The notes beneath the pieces are model-generated. The model ran no database searches, had not been told where the DNA came from, and worked only from the letters and a program-made list of their open reading frames with translations. Below, in pieces: positions 34,445-46,884 of a stretch of 64,000 bases of DNA. Location of the stretch: contig NW_003101680.1 in assembly GCF_000003855.2 (NCBI RefSeq), positions 2,169,095-2,233,094 on the forward strand. Direction: 5' to 3'. The DNA comes from Blastomyces gilchristii SLH14081 (taxonomy: Eukaryota > Ascomycota > Eurotiomycetes > Onygenales > Ajellomycetaceae). Within the stretch, counting starts at the first letter, position 1. Every line of letters begins with the position of its first letter. The position numbers were made by a program, and so were the translations under genes.

Positions 34445-37040
34445 TTATGTAGCTATGACGCTGTCAATGGCCTTGTCAAAAGCCTTGATGGCCGGCCTAT
34501 AGAGAATCTCCGGATCTGTGGGTGTTCCAGTAAAAATTGCATTTCCCTGTATTGGAATCAAGATTCCGCGCAACTCCCTGCAAAGTGGTTTGACACAGTC
34601 AAACTCACATGGAAACTCCGCCAAAATGAGCTCAAATCTATTAGCGCCAATGACACCTTCTTTTGCAGTGGCAATCTCTTCATAACTTCCAGTGTACCAC
34701 TTTGTCAGCAGACTCAGTATACGTTGTCTCTTTGAATTGCAGACAAACACCCAGCCGTGATGACCACACTTCCAGAGAAGAACATAAAAGAATGACTTGA
34801 GATCATGCTGATATGTATGGTAAATGTTGAGCAACACCTCAATGGCCATGAACTCCATGATTCCAGTGTGACAATGTGCGCTCCTTCGCAAGGTCCATGT
34901 CAATCAACATCCCAGTGAAGCCAGTTTAAATCGGTGATGATTATGTTGTTCTCAGATATATCTCGATGAAGAATGTGTCCCTCAATATAAAAGGATCTGT
35001 GTGCCTTGATGGCGTCGCGGAGCGCTTCCAACAGCTCCAGAAGTGAACTGTATTGATGAATTGGCCGGCCGGCAGGAAATATAACAAGACAGCGAAGAAT
35101 GCGGTTATCATATAGGCTGCTGCTGGGAACAAGCAGACTGGCCCGGGCTTCATCCACATCGTATGTAACCTCGTTCCATAAAGGGTTTGACTGGTTACTG
35201 GCAGACCTGGATCACTTTGATGATTTTGTGCCAGCATCAGCTGATTTGTCTCCTATAGTTTCTGCAATAGATAGGCCATGAATATCACTAAATGATGGTG
35301 AAAGAGCACTGAGCAGTTGTGACTGTGAAGAGGATGACATCACACTGAGACCATCATGAAAAGAGTAGGGATTTGTAGATGTTATGTTGAAGTGCATTTC
35401 TTTGATACTTGTGATAGTGTGATGATCAATCAGTCTTGCAATGTCTTTAGCTTCTCTCTGGTTGGTCAATCTGAGAAGCTCAGCTTCAGACTTCTGTCTG
35501 TGAGATGTTCAAGAGAACTTGATGACATGGCTTCAATCTTCATCTGAGTCTGGAGTCTTTGTCAGATAGCAGAATGTTCCACAGCAGATAATTGCTTATT
35601 GATGAGTAAGAGGCTCTGACTTCAGCAGCAGCTTTATTTCAGTTTTCTCATGCTCAACATGTATAAAGCAGCAGTCACTGTCCAGCTCTGTGAATGTGTT
35701 CAAACTCAGTTCATCATCATTCATCATTGTATAGCTGGCAAGGACCTGTATGAACTTTTCTAGTTCTTTGTGAATATCAAATGAACCTGGGCTGTAGCAT
35801 CCTGACCGGTCAAAGACCCACAATGTCATAGAAGATCCACAGATAGTAAACACGTGAAGGTAGTAGTGTGTCAGCTGCCAGGCGAACACATCTCACACAT
35901 ATCTGGCGAGCTGAATCAATAGCCCCTTCACACTGTTGTCAGATGCCTTGAGTTCACCTATCACCTCAATGTCTCTCCAGTCATGCTCAGTGTCTGATGT
36001 CATTCCACTCTTTTGTTTGAGAAATCAGATCGACTTGCTGCTGAGCCTCACTGCTGATAAATAGCTCTTTTGGGACATTTATTGTGTAGTAGTGTTGTTG
36101 CTCTTTTGAGAGAAAATCATCTTGGAGCCGGAACAACCAGCTCAGCACTTTGTCTTGGGTGGGCAGACCCGAAGATTGGCTCATTCGCAATCAACCTATT
36201 GGTCTTTTATTGACACGTAGACGTCCTGAGCATGGTCTGTCCAGTCTCTTCCCTCAAAGTATTTCTCAAAGAAACCCTGTACATCCTGATACGTGCAGGT
36301 TCGATCTCTTCAAAAATTCTTGCCTCAATCAGCTGTCGAGTCTGTTCACTGCCTTGGTGTGATGCGGAGGAATGCGTGACCGGTGTCCTGTCAAATGCGG
36401 AGGAAACGCCTGTCTGTGGGATTGGCGTTACTAGATCGAGAATCGCGTTCCAGATGTCGTGATCTTCACAATGTACCTGAAGTCTCCCTGTCGAATACGT
36501 GCGAAGCAATTTGCTAACTCGGAGGCCTTGAACGAAGACTGAAGACAGCTTTTGTCCCCATTAAGGTGATTAGAAGATGTGATACCGTGTCTTGGGAGTT
36601 TTTCAGATCTTGTCATCAGCCCCATCAAGAGAACTGACTGTGGAATACAAACGCTCCGACTTTTGTAGCCGGTCGAGACAATCATCCAAGGGATGGTTCT
36701 TAATAACCTCACAATCGGCTTCTGATAGAGAAGCCATTTCTTGAATGGAGGGAGATGGATGATGAATGTTAGAGTCACGTGCTGAAGAGCTCAGCTGAGG
36801 GTCTTCATCATCGAGACAGGAGTACTCCGTAGATGTTACTACACAGCGTAGAGAGGAACGAACGAAATCGCTGCTCAACAGTTGCGAGACGCTTTGCAAT
36901 AATAATGAGTCTATGCCACTGCTACGAAATTTAATTTTCTTTGCAATCATCATGGAGTTCGTTGAGGGGCTAGCTTCTTGGCCCGTCAGATTGAATGATT
37001 TAGTTGAAGTATGAGGTTGCTTTTTTATGCGGGTGGCCAA
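34445..37040 (-). pseudogene. FunK1-type fungal protein kinase, multiply frameshifted
   Basis: Read from 37040 downward, pieces of one protein appear in successive frames. They are an N-terminal segment (36603-37040); KLPRHGITSSNHL (about 36550); DIWNAILDLVTPIPQTGVSS (about 36400); QDVQGFFEKYFEGRDW in another frame (about 36270); QDKVLSWLFRLQDDFLSKEQ (about 36130); DIEVIGELKASDNSVKGLL (about 35950); TICGSSMTLWVFDRSGCYSP; and the kinase core. The catalytic loop HRDISENNIIITD is intact (about 34935-34975), but the next base shifts frame. The metal-binding IDMDLAKE is then in another frame, and MEFMAIEVLL with HTYQHDLKSFFYVLLW in a third. Length and order match FunK1 kinases of filamentous fungi as I recall them. 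At least five frame changes and one in-frame TGA (35893-35895) make it a pseudogene. Confidence 0.85.
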
Positions 37041-39806
37041 CCCCCTTGTTATTCATCGCTCCCTTCAAAGTGTAATGTAATCAAGGTTATGGAATGATGT
37101 GAGGAAATAATGAAGATAATGAAGATAATGAGAACATAAAGAAGAACATATATCTCATATCTGAAATAAAGAATAAAGCTGTTTACTGAGTGATGTTCTC
37201 CAACCTTGTAGAATGTAAGACACGTGACTTCAGTAGCCGGAGCAACTGCCAACAATATTCACATGGATTTGTTATATAACTAGTTATAGTGGTTCCAGAA
37301 GCATATTATATATTCTTGATAGTTTGTATCAGGTTTGATTTGAATGGATTTTATCAGGCCTCAGAAGTCGAGATGTTCCACGCTGTTACATTGCAAGTGA
37401 TATTCTTCGTCTGCCTTTTTTTTTGCCCTTTTTATTTTTTTTATTTTTTCTCGAGTGGCCAAGTCTCGAAGCTAGGTTGAGGAAAAAAACCCCAAATAAT
37501 AGAAAAACATCTAGCAGAACGAGACACAGTAGGTAGAGTAGTTACGGGTCTGGCTGGCCAGCCACATGCATGAGGTTTTGAGCGATTAATTATCTGGTTA
37601 GCCTGAATCTGCCTAGCGTTACGTGTCGGGATCATTTATCCTAGCCAGCCATAAGATGATATATCTCCATCCATGCCTTGTAGAGAACTATTTATTATTA
37701 TTCTGCCCCTTCCACGGTCATTCGACGAACATTCTAGCGAGCCCTGTTTCTGTTGGAGTATTTGCTTTTTGCTGCTCACATTTTTGCTTTTTTTTTTTTT
37801 TTTTTCCCCTTGTCCTTTGGCTTCGACTTTTTTTGTTAACTTTCCATGGTGTAGTTATGGACGGACACAACCTCTGACTCTGACACAGTTGCCACCAAAT
37901 AATGAATAATAAAACTTAAATAATCGATGGCGTTTGTCTAAGTTATTTTGTCCCAACTGCGGGGGTTGCGGATCAGAGGCATTTTACTACTAAATTATTA
38001 CGTGCTTCTCCGCCGTTTGAATGATAATTCCTTCTTTCTGGATTCTTTTTTCTTTTTTCTTTCTTTTTTCTTTTTTTTTTTTTGGTTTCATCAGCTGGGC
38101 GATAGTTGAGCTCTGGACGCCAATAATAAATAGGTCAAAGAGACTGATTGGCGTGGGTGATGGCGCCCACGCCCTTGAAGCGAAAAAGTCATGCCATGGC
38201 AGGGCAGAGAAGCACACGGTATGCCGCAGCCGGGCTTGAGATGGCAGCCTTTTCTCCGTCTATAACACTAATAATATAATATAATAACATGCGAAAACAA
38301 AACACGGCCTGGATGATAACAATAATAATAAAAGAATACCCAGCTCGAATAATGGCTGGGATCACCGATTGCTTGGTCTGGGTGGGTGGTCTGCACCTTG
38401 AATGCTAATACTCTGTCTGGCCGGGAAGCTTTGTCTTTTGCCCATCCAAGCCCTTTAATCGTTCGGCTGAATTGACCTCTTCCTCTCGCTGCATGATTGA
38501 GATTGTCAAAAATGTCTCCGAATGCTGGTGCTGCTTCTTCGTTATTATTATTCTCTTTCATCCATTCATCTCTCTCCTCTCCCCGCTTGCCACTAGTCTG
38601 CAAACCGGTGTGGTGTTGCTGCTAGTTATTATTTAGTGCTCTCCACTTCTCCTGAGCTCTAGCGTCCTACGCCGACTGATGGTTAACTACTGCTTATGAT
38701 TTCCGCTGCTCAGTTTCCTTGGGCTGCTTACGTTGAGCCTGGCGTCTGGTCCTTGTCCTGTACTCCGTAGGCTGTCCGTCGTTTGTACGCCCCCTGTGTT
38801 TTTCGTACTTCGTGTGGCCGACTAATTTAGCCCCGAAATCTTTCTTCGCCTCCTGAGTCCTGGAACTTCAATCAACGGCTGTCGCTGAATCGCTGGTCCA
38901 ACCTCTTCATAGAGCTAAACAGCACTACTAGACAACCAGACTAGACTGACTCCTCCCCAGTTTCAAGTGCTACCAGGCTCGCCGTCTCCACACTACTCTC
39001 CTCTTCTTCATTTTGCCAATTTATCCATCCGCGCCCATTGGATGGCTTGCGTCTTGGTCAGCTTTGTCTCTCTCCTCTCTCCAGTCGCCGCCATTCTTCA
39101 TCCACCTCTCCCGTAAGGCCCATCTCGCCAGCCCAAGTTCTTGCGCCTCAGACGAGGGCACATGTTTTGTTTAAAAGTAGGTTTCCCTCTCCAATCAATA
39201 CCAATAATGGGAATCCCTTCGTTAGCCCAGCTCGCTCTTGTGTTCGTCTAGCGGGCTGAATTGCTTTTTTGTCAAACCCACTTGTCGTCATTCGCAGCCT
39301 CTCCTCTCCGCGTTGACAGGCAAACAGCCCCATTCCTCCCACCACCGCCGCCCCATTCTTCCTTGGACTGCTTGGAGTCGTTGTTCTGGCGCTGCTCCTG
39401 TTTTCTCTGACCTGTTCTCCTTTCCGGCCCCATTACTGGTCCACATTCTGCCTTTTTGGCCTCCCAGCGAAACGTAACTGGGAGTTAGTGCCATCAAGAG
39501 CTGCAGGGGAAAGAAAAAATAAAAATAAATCCTCACATGAAACTCATTGCAGTTCTGTATGCTGACCTCTCTCCCATTTGTCTCTCTTTTGCAGATTCTC
39601 ATTGTTTTGTGATTTGAAATTTTTGGAGCTCTGCCCGTTGTCGGCTTTACAATAGGTCTTGTCCAGGTTCGCTTGTTAACAAACTCCCTCCCTTCGACCT
39701 TTCGGCTTTCCCTCCTTCACCCTCCATCCATCTTTCAATCCCCCCCCCCCCCCCCCCCCCCCAGGCGGATGTTCATGTAGGATTGATGTGAGAATTTCCT
39801 GGCACA
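37041..39806. other. 2.8 kb intergenic segment upstream of the 1,333-residue protein gene
   Basis: T-rich tracts (37425-37450, 37788-37805, 38045-38083), an ATT/ATA-rich stretch near 38270-38340, and a run of 23 C (39740-39762) 44 bases before the start codon. The last 1 kb is pyrimidine-rich and probably contains promoter and leader. No coding frame is convincing. A TACTCCGTA motif lies at about 38761. Confidence 0.5.
39740..39762. repeat. poly-C tract, 23 bases
   Basis: Uninterrupted run of 23 C in the immediate upstream leader of the large gene starting at 39807. It could form a G-quadruplex or similar structure on the opposite strand. Confidence 0.95.
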
Positions 39807-42800
39807 ATGCAGTGCGATCCCTTGACCGACTCGTTCGGTGCAGTCTCTGGCCGCCACGGCCGCAGCGTGAGCCTGTCTGGCGACACTCCCTTGCCGTCGC
39901 AAAGCATGCTGTCACCGCCCCCGGTTAACCCAGAGCCTCAATTCATCGCGGCCACAGCTGCAGCCCAGATCGTGTCCGCAGACCAAAATCTCAATGGTGC
40001 AAATCCAGCAGCTGGCACCATTGGTGCCTCCGTCACTCGGTCGTCCCTTACTCTCCTTAACCGTTTTCTGGACAACCTACTGTTCAACATCCTTATGACC
40101 GCTAAATCTACGAAATTGAATGCCATCAGACCAGCATTAGCTGAAGTACTGAAACCAAGACTTGCTAAGGAGGTTGTTTCTGCGGCGGATGAGGAACTGA
40201 GTGAATATATGGGTGGCGGAGAAGATGAGGAGCTATCTGACTTTCGTGGTGGCCGCGAGCCTGCTGGGCAATTTGAGCTCGAGCGATCATGGAAACTTAC
40301 CCGCTTACGATGCATGGTTTATACGCGATTGGGCGACATGGAGGAGGAGGATGAGGAAGAACATCTATTTCGAGAGGGGCTAAATGAAACGGATGTTGGT
40401 CCCGCTCGCTTTTCCAATTGTATTGGCCACATTACACCCGCCGCTGCCATATTTCTTACCTCAATTTTGGAATATATTGGTGAACACTCCCTAATCATCG
40501 CCGGCGAGGCAGCTTCTACTCGGGTGGGATCGGGCAGGTCTAGCAGGGCACGGGACGAGCATTCTGATACACCAGATGTCGAGATATTAGTAGTCGAAGA
40601 TATGGACATGGAGAAGCTAGCACTAAACCCAACCCTTGGGCGGCTGTGGCGCATGTGGAGAAGAAACGTGAGGACTCCCATGCTCTCCAGAACACTTTCC
40701 AGAGAGTCAATGATACGGCGGGGCCTCTTCCCTTTGAGAGGCACCAGTAGAGCAAGCAGTATCGGGACAATAGAAGAGCCATCCGCAAGTGAAACATTGC
40801 AGAAATCCACTAAGGCTTCGTTGGAGGAAGATATAAATCCGGCGGATATACCAATCCCAGTATCTGAAAATGACGTGGATGAAATCGAGGTCCCTGGATT
40901 TACAACCAAACTTTCCATTGCCGTTCAAGCACGATCATTACGCCCTCGAAGCCTCCTCCTATCCGGATCTGATTCCGCCTCCCCAACATGGGATCGATCT
41001 GCTTCACACTCCGCGAGGCTGCGAAGCGGTATGAATGATCCTCAGGGTATTCATTCTCGTTCCCAGTCGTTGCCTTCCTCACCAAGCTGGCCGCTGCAGC
41101 CAAACGGGTGTTTCTATTTTGGCCCCAATTCGGCCACTCATTCAGCGAGAGATGAACAGAATCACCTCGAGACTATGATTGAAGACGACGAGCTCTCGGA
41201 CAGATTGTCGGGAGTTAGATCTAGCCCACCTGAAATTCCTCCTCGTAGCAAACAACGTCAAGAACCTGCAGATACTGAAGACGATGCTGAGAGCAGTGGC
41301 CATTCTGAAATCCTAAGCTCTGCGCCTACGACTCAGTTGCATAGTCCAAAGTTTTCGAATGGAATACTCCACCATGCGGAGCTTCATTCGCAAAGGAGCC
41401 AAGAAAAGCCCATCCCCCAAACCCAAGGCCCTAAACAAGAAAATAACCAACCGTCTGAAGTCCCCAGGGCCCACCGCGAGCGTATGAACAATGAAAATAT
41501 TCAAGATAACCGGGAACCCAAATATCAATATAGGGCACGTGTCGTTACAACCGTTCAGAAACATTCTCCGGAATGTACCGTTGGTGAAGATGGTGCCTCC
41601 AGGCATTCGGACCAATCTAATATCCAACAGGCTCATGCACAGTACGCATCTTCTCAAGATTCAATCGTGGAGACATCTTTTGTTACCGAATCAAACAGAG
41701 CTCCGTTCCAGTCTACTCGGCTCAGTCCACATCAGGAGGTTGATAACGTTTCTAGTGGCATCCCTGACCGAGATTCTCCACATTCGTTTTTCGGTGCCCA
41801 GTCGACTTGTACCACCCAAAGTGGACAATCTGTCTCCCGGAGTAATTCGCGGAAACATATGAAAGCCTCTAACGGCGGGAATACAACTCCCCGGTATCCA
41901 CCGAGTTCCTCTGTTTCGGTTGGATCTGAGCGTGCTGCAGTTCAACGAGTTTCTCCTCCGCCGCCTGCGACCCCTCGTGATACAGGTTCAAAACCTCGTC
42001 GGTCCCTGAGTATCGGCAGCCATCGGGATAAGCGGCCGATAACGTCAGGATCCACTACCTCACAGGTTTCTAACAAATTGTTAAAGGGCCTGGTAGGACG
42101 ACAACCTAGTGACCATGATTCCAGGATTCCTTTTCCAATACGCACTTCCACTGAAACAAACTCAACTCTGTCTAAATTCGTGGAAGCCGTTCCGGACCCT
42201 ACGGACTTGGACCAACTGATTCAAAGCGATGAAACTATCCATTTCACACTGACACCGCGGAACATGAGAGAGATGGAGGTAAGTTTTAGCTTCGGCCTGT
42301 ACCCCGAGCTTGATGTTAATCTACTTTATAGGATTCCAATTCCCCTCGATGGGGAGCCACGCGAAACGAGATAGCTGACATGGACGAGCCGTTGAAAACT
42401 ACCAGCCCCGCAGGAGAGACATCGGAAGGTAGGAGACCAAGTGTGGCTTCCTCCAGACTAAATGCGATGCGCATACACACTCCGTCCACTGCTTCGCCGA
42501 ACAAGTCCAAGTTTGTAGAGGCTTCGCTTGCCCATTCTAGCCGCCCCCAGTCATCAGTACACAAGACAGCTACACCACAAGCACGGGATGCGAGGGTAGA
42601 AAGAGAGTCACTGAGAGACTTTGCCGAATTCATTAGATCTACCGGTCCCGAGCAAACTACAGCAGCTCCAATGAATCACCGGCGTCGCACGACCAGTTTT
42701 GTCAACGGGAGCAGTGGCTCGGGCAACCGGAAGCTGAGTTTGACTAGCAGCGGGACTTCATCAGTAACATCGTCTCGCCCCTCACACGTTCTTACCAAAG

Positions 42801-43861
42801 AACTACCAAAAAAGTCAGCTCCGCGCCTAGAAGCCAGGCCAGCGGTGGCACCAAAGGACAATGGCACGTCGGATCTCATCGACTTCATAAGAGAAGGGCC
42901 CCCAGACGGCTCCCATCGAATTCCAAGGACGGTCGCCCCGTTCCGTTCAACGATGGATTCGGATGAATTCCTGCTAAGTCCTAGGGGTGTTCATCGAGAT
43001 TCTGGACGACAGAGCTACACTCCGAGCTCACATGCCGACTCAACCACGACGAAATCCGTCCCTTCCTCATTCAACTCGCGTACCGGCTTGCTCGATTCCC
43101 CAAACCGCGCCAATATTCGAACACAGCCTGGTCCGTCCGCTTCTGGTAACGCCACTGACACATCCGAAAGTTCTATGCCAGCCAGAAAACAGCGGCGAGT
43201 GAAAGATCCCTATGCCATCGATTTTGATAGTGACAACGATGAGTTTGAGATCGGGATCTCCTTTGGAGGCCTCAAGGCCCATAAAGAAGAGGAAGAGAGC
43301 TTGGCTGACTTTTTACGCCATGCTCCTCCACCTCCCGAATTAGACCAACCTCCCCAGCTTCTATCTGTCAATATGAATGCGGCAAGTAAAGCGAGAATGA
43401 AGAGTACTGCCTCCATGAGGACCCGGCTAATGCGCGCTACATCCGTGGACAAAGTACCGTCGACTAAGCTGTCACGATCATCTCTTCGTTCCTATAAGTC
43501 AAATACCACCACCGTTTCGTCCCCACCAGGCCCTACAGCCCCGACTCTGGAGACAACTCGACTCAAACTCTCTCGCTCAAATTCTCATATCAATAGGAGC
43601 TATTCACCCCCTTCATCTTACAGAGCTTACGTAGAGAGCAACTCTGATGGTAGAGCCAATGGGGCTCAACGCCCGCAGCAAAGTCAGCCGACGGCTTATC
43701 AAAGTTCGACTGCGGAGCTTGCAGACTTTTTAAAGAGCACTGGACCGCCCGAGCCCATTACTCGCCCGGCTTCAGGGGCATCCTTTGGCGCGGAAAGAGA
43801 GAAAGGGAACGGCAGCTCCTTTAGCAGGATGTTCTCGCGGATAAAGAAACAGGCGGTTTAA
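39807..43861 (+). CDS. large conserved fungal protein with fourfold (L/I)-DF-(L/I) motif
   Basis: Exons 39807-42278 and 42332-43861, with a 53-bp intron (GTAAGT..TATAG). The join is E-D-S-N and gives 4002 nt, 1333 residues. Residues 70-220 look globular: SLTLLNRFLDNLLFNILMTA, RPALAEVLKPRLAKEVVSAA and later GHITPAAAIFLTSILEYIGE. This helix-rich pattern recalls a histone-fold-like pair, but I would not press that. The rest is Ser/Pro/Arg-rich and disordered. The second exon holds four related motifs: RDFAEFIRSTGPE (about 919-931), DLIDFIREGPPDG (1005-1017), SLADFLRHAPPPP (1147-1159) and ELADFLKSTGPPEP (1286-1299). I recall similar proteins in Eurotiomycetes annotated without function. Cell location unknown; no signal peptide. 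Confidence 0.88.
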
Positions 43862-45232
43862 ACCTGTTCTTGCTTTCCTATGATCTACCTGTCCCCAATT
43901 TTCTTCTTCATTACTAAAGAGTTGGATTATTCGGCCCCATTTAAATGCCTTTTATGTATAGCTATTATTTATGTTGGTCAGCTTCTTTCTCTTTCTTTTT
44001 TTGTATATTTGGATATCCACGCTTTTTACCCCAATTGTCCCTACCTACCTCTGCCTGCTTTTTACGAGACGACTATGGTTTTGAGCACCTCAAAACGGTC
44101 CGCTTTTCAGCGAGGATGATGATACATTTCCTAATAATGCCTTCTGTACCTTTCCCGTGTTACTCTTCTACTTGGCACTCTCATGTGGCCACTATGTGTG
44201 ATCGTTTGTTCCATTTTCCATGCCCATGTTCGTCTCAGGACATCTTGGTGTATTTCAATCCTAAGATCTCCCCTTTCCTCTTTGCGGAGACGACGAGTAT
44301 TGGCGTTTACTTGTTAGCCGCGCTTCTCTAGAGCTATCTTCACCCACCAACCCATTTGTACGTTTTAACTTTTCCTTTGTCATCTTTCTTACTTCTCTGA
44401 TTCCTTCGGAAATTACTTCTCCGGCGGTTTGAATGTACGTTGTATGTATTCCCCGCTTTTCGCTTATGTCTCTTTAACCTATTTGCCCCGTACGATACCG
44501 TGTCCCTCCTTTTTTTTCTTTTTTTTTCTCTCTTTTTTCCGCGTCGCGTCACTTGCTCAATTGTGTACTCGTACTCTAAATGATTTTCCTCTAGGTGGTA
44601 ATATGATTTAATGTGCAAATTTCTTCTGTATTAACCGGTGCTCTACTGCTCAATATCCCTTTTGATCCCTTCTTTTAGTCCGTCCTAGAAACCACTGCGA
44701 TATCCCATTCCGTAACACGATGGACTACTTATTTAGCTAGTGATCTGTACGGTTACTACGTGGAGAGTAATCTTAGTATTTATTTAATTTAGTCTTTTAT
44801 TATCTATTTCTGTCCATTCAGAGGGTATATGGTGTAGATTGTTTCCATATTCTATTTGTTGTAGAAACGATATATGAACATTGCCAGAGGGCAAAATCTC
44901 GAAGGCCTCTACCCTCTAATCTTGCTGCAATATACACCTCTAGTAACGCCAAAATTTCCGTTGTCTCTCAAGTATTCGTGCATGAAGCTTCCCGAAGTTG
45001 GAGTATATCGCCGCGCAGAAATGTTTTTCCGTGTCCGAGCCAACTCTAACTAAATCGTGGCATTCCGCAACACCTCCCTGGCCTCAGCTATTTTGCTCTG
45101 CTATATGCAAAAGAAGCAATACAACACCATTCCATTGACTTTTCCTTTCCCCTTTGGCCGTGGTCGGTAGAACGGGCTCACCCGCACATTGCTTCAGAAA
45201 ATAGAAAGAAGAAAAAGGGGGGGATACACAAA
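43862..45232. other. 1.4 kb intergenic segment
   Basis: Probably the 3' untranslated region of the large gene, and the promoter of erv25. T-rich tracts at 44512-44537. No coding frame supported. Confidence 0.5.
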
Positions 45233-46328
45233 ATGGGCAGCTCGTGTACGTCGCCCTTAACTGGGCTCCTGCGGCCTCTCATGCTCCTCCTCCTCTGCAT
45301 AACCCAGCTCTCCACGGCCCTGAAATTCGATCTCCCTGCCAACACAAATCAGGAGAGATGTATACGAAACTTTGTGAATAAGGATCAGCTGGTTGTTGTG
45401 ACGGCGATTGTGGGTGGATCCAAAGGTGATGGACAGGTTGTTAACATGCATGTATGTTTTTCTAGGCTCCTGGAAGCCCTTTTTTTGTCTTCTTTGGGTT
45501 CACCTGGAGCTTTTTTATTTTTCTCGTGCTCCGGGACAAAATGGTTTTGCAAAGTCCACATTATTTGTATTCAATTTCCAGTCTGCCATTTAACTAACAG
45601 GTCGGTTTGTCTGGGGGAATATAGATTAAAGACTCGATGGGTAATGATTACGGCAGGCCCAAGGACGTCGTCGGCGAGAAACGACAAGCGTTTACCTCCG
45701 GGGCAGATACTGCATTCGACGTGTGCTTTGAGAACATCCTCGTTGGCCGACGTAAGTGAAAACATTTGACCGTTCCTACTTCCCCAGCTCATACTCTACC
45801 CCGTGCTACGATTCAAAGTAACCTAACGCTGCATCTTCAAACTGAATAGCTACTGGCGCCCTTTCCCGCTCCGTCGAACTTGACATTGATATTGGAGCCG
45901 ACGCCCGCGACTGGTCGGCCATTCAGGTACAAGAGAAGCTACGACCGGTCGAGGCTGATCTGCGCCGTATTGAAGCGATGGTCGCCGAGATCGTGACAGA
46001 GATGGAATACATGCGGACTCGCGAGCAGAAATTGAGAGATACGAATGAGAGCACGAACGAACGAGTTAAATGGTTTGCCTTTGGGACTATTGGTATGCTG
46101 ATAGGATTGGGCGCGTGGCAGGTTGTTTATCTGAGAGCGTATTTCAGGTGTGTTTTTCCTTCCCCCCTTTTTTTTTATTTGCTCTGATAAATTCCGATCC
46201 TTCGGGACTGGAAGAGGGATTCCCCTTCTTTCCCTTCTCCTTATCAGCATTCTCTGTTTGTATGTCAGGAGCTTTATGGGTTAATGATTTTTGTTTTAAA
46301 TTCTACCAGGTCGAAGCATCTTATCTAA
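45233..46328 (+). CDS. erv25: p24 family cargo receptor Erv25
   Basis: Exons 45233-45451, 45625-45751, 45850-46147 and 46310-46328 give 663 nt and 220 residues; introns are 173, 98 and 162 bp. Type I membrane protein of the p24/GOLD family that cycles between ER and Golgi in COPII/COPI vesicles. It has a hydrophobic signal peptide (about 1-29) and a lumenal GOLD domain starting [18 protein letters not shown], with the two conserved Cys (Cys43 and FDVCFE). A coiled-coil neck follows ([20 protein letters not shown]), then a transmembrane helix ([20 protein letters not shown]). The last intron splits an Arg codon and delivers the short tail RAYFRSKHLI, closely like the yeast Erv25 tail. The last exon is only 19 nt and easily missed; without it the frame runs into the intron. 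Confidence 0.93.
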
Positions 46329-46884
46329 AGGCGTGACGATTTAATTTTACCTGCGCACTGCTTTATTTCCCTCTGCAGACGTCTTACATTGGGATTTTCA
46401 ATGGCATCTGTAATGAAGGATGATGGAGAACATATGCATTATTATTTCTTTTTGGCAGAGCTTTCCAGATTTTTCCGTAATTGTTGTTATTATGAAATAC
46501 CGAATCTATCTCTTGTATTGTTTAGCGCAGTATCCCCTGCTACTCAATCACCCGCCCAGTAACTATGTTAAGGGTAATGAGGATGTGTGGATTTAGCAGA
46601 TGACGTCCAGAGGTAAATGAACCTGCTAAAAGGAAATCCCGATTGACTTTAGCCCATATCTTGTAAATATATATAGAGGGGACTTCAGCGCCCTGATCGG
46701 CTCAGGGGCCCGGTTTCGCGAATCCTGTTTCTGAATGCAAACACGGCAAACAGACCACCGGGATGATGTCAACCTAGGAAGCTCGGTAATCCTGTCCCGA
46801 TATAAATTCATCCTTCTACACTCCGTACACCTTTGTTTACTATCGATTCATTCATCCTTAATAGCGCGCTTGGGCTGTTACAGA
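46329..46884. other. intergenic segment erv25 to SDHAF2
   Basis: 556 bp. A TATA-like TATAAATTC occurs at 46801-46809, about 80 bp before the SDHAF2 start. An ACTCCGTAC motif lies just after it (46820-46828). Confidence 0.45.

Noticed and set aside
40319..40918. 199-codon minus-strand frame
   Set aside because: Antisense shadow of the first exon of the 1,333-residue protein gene.
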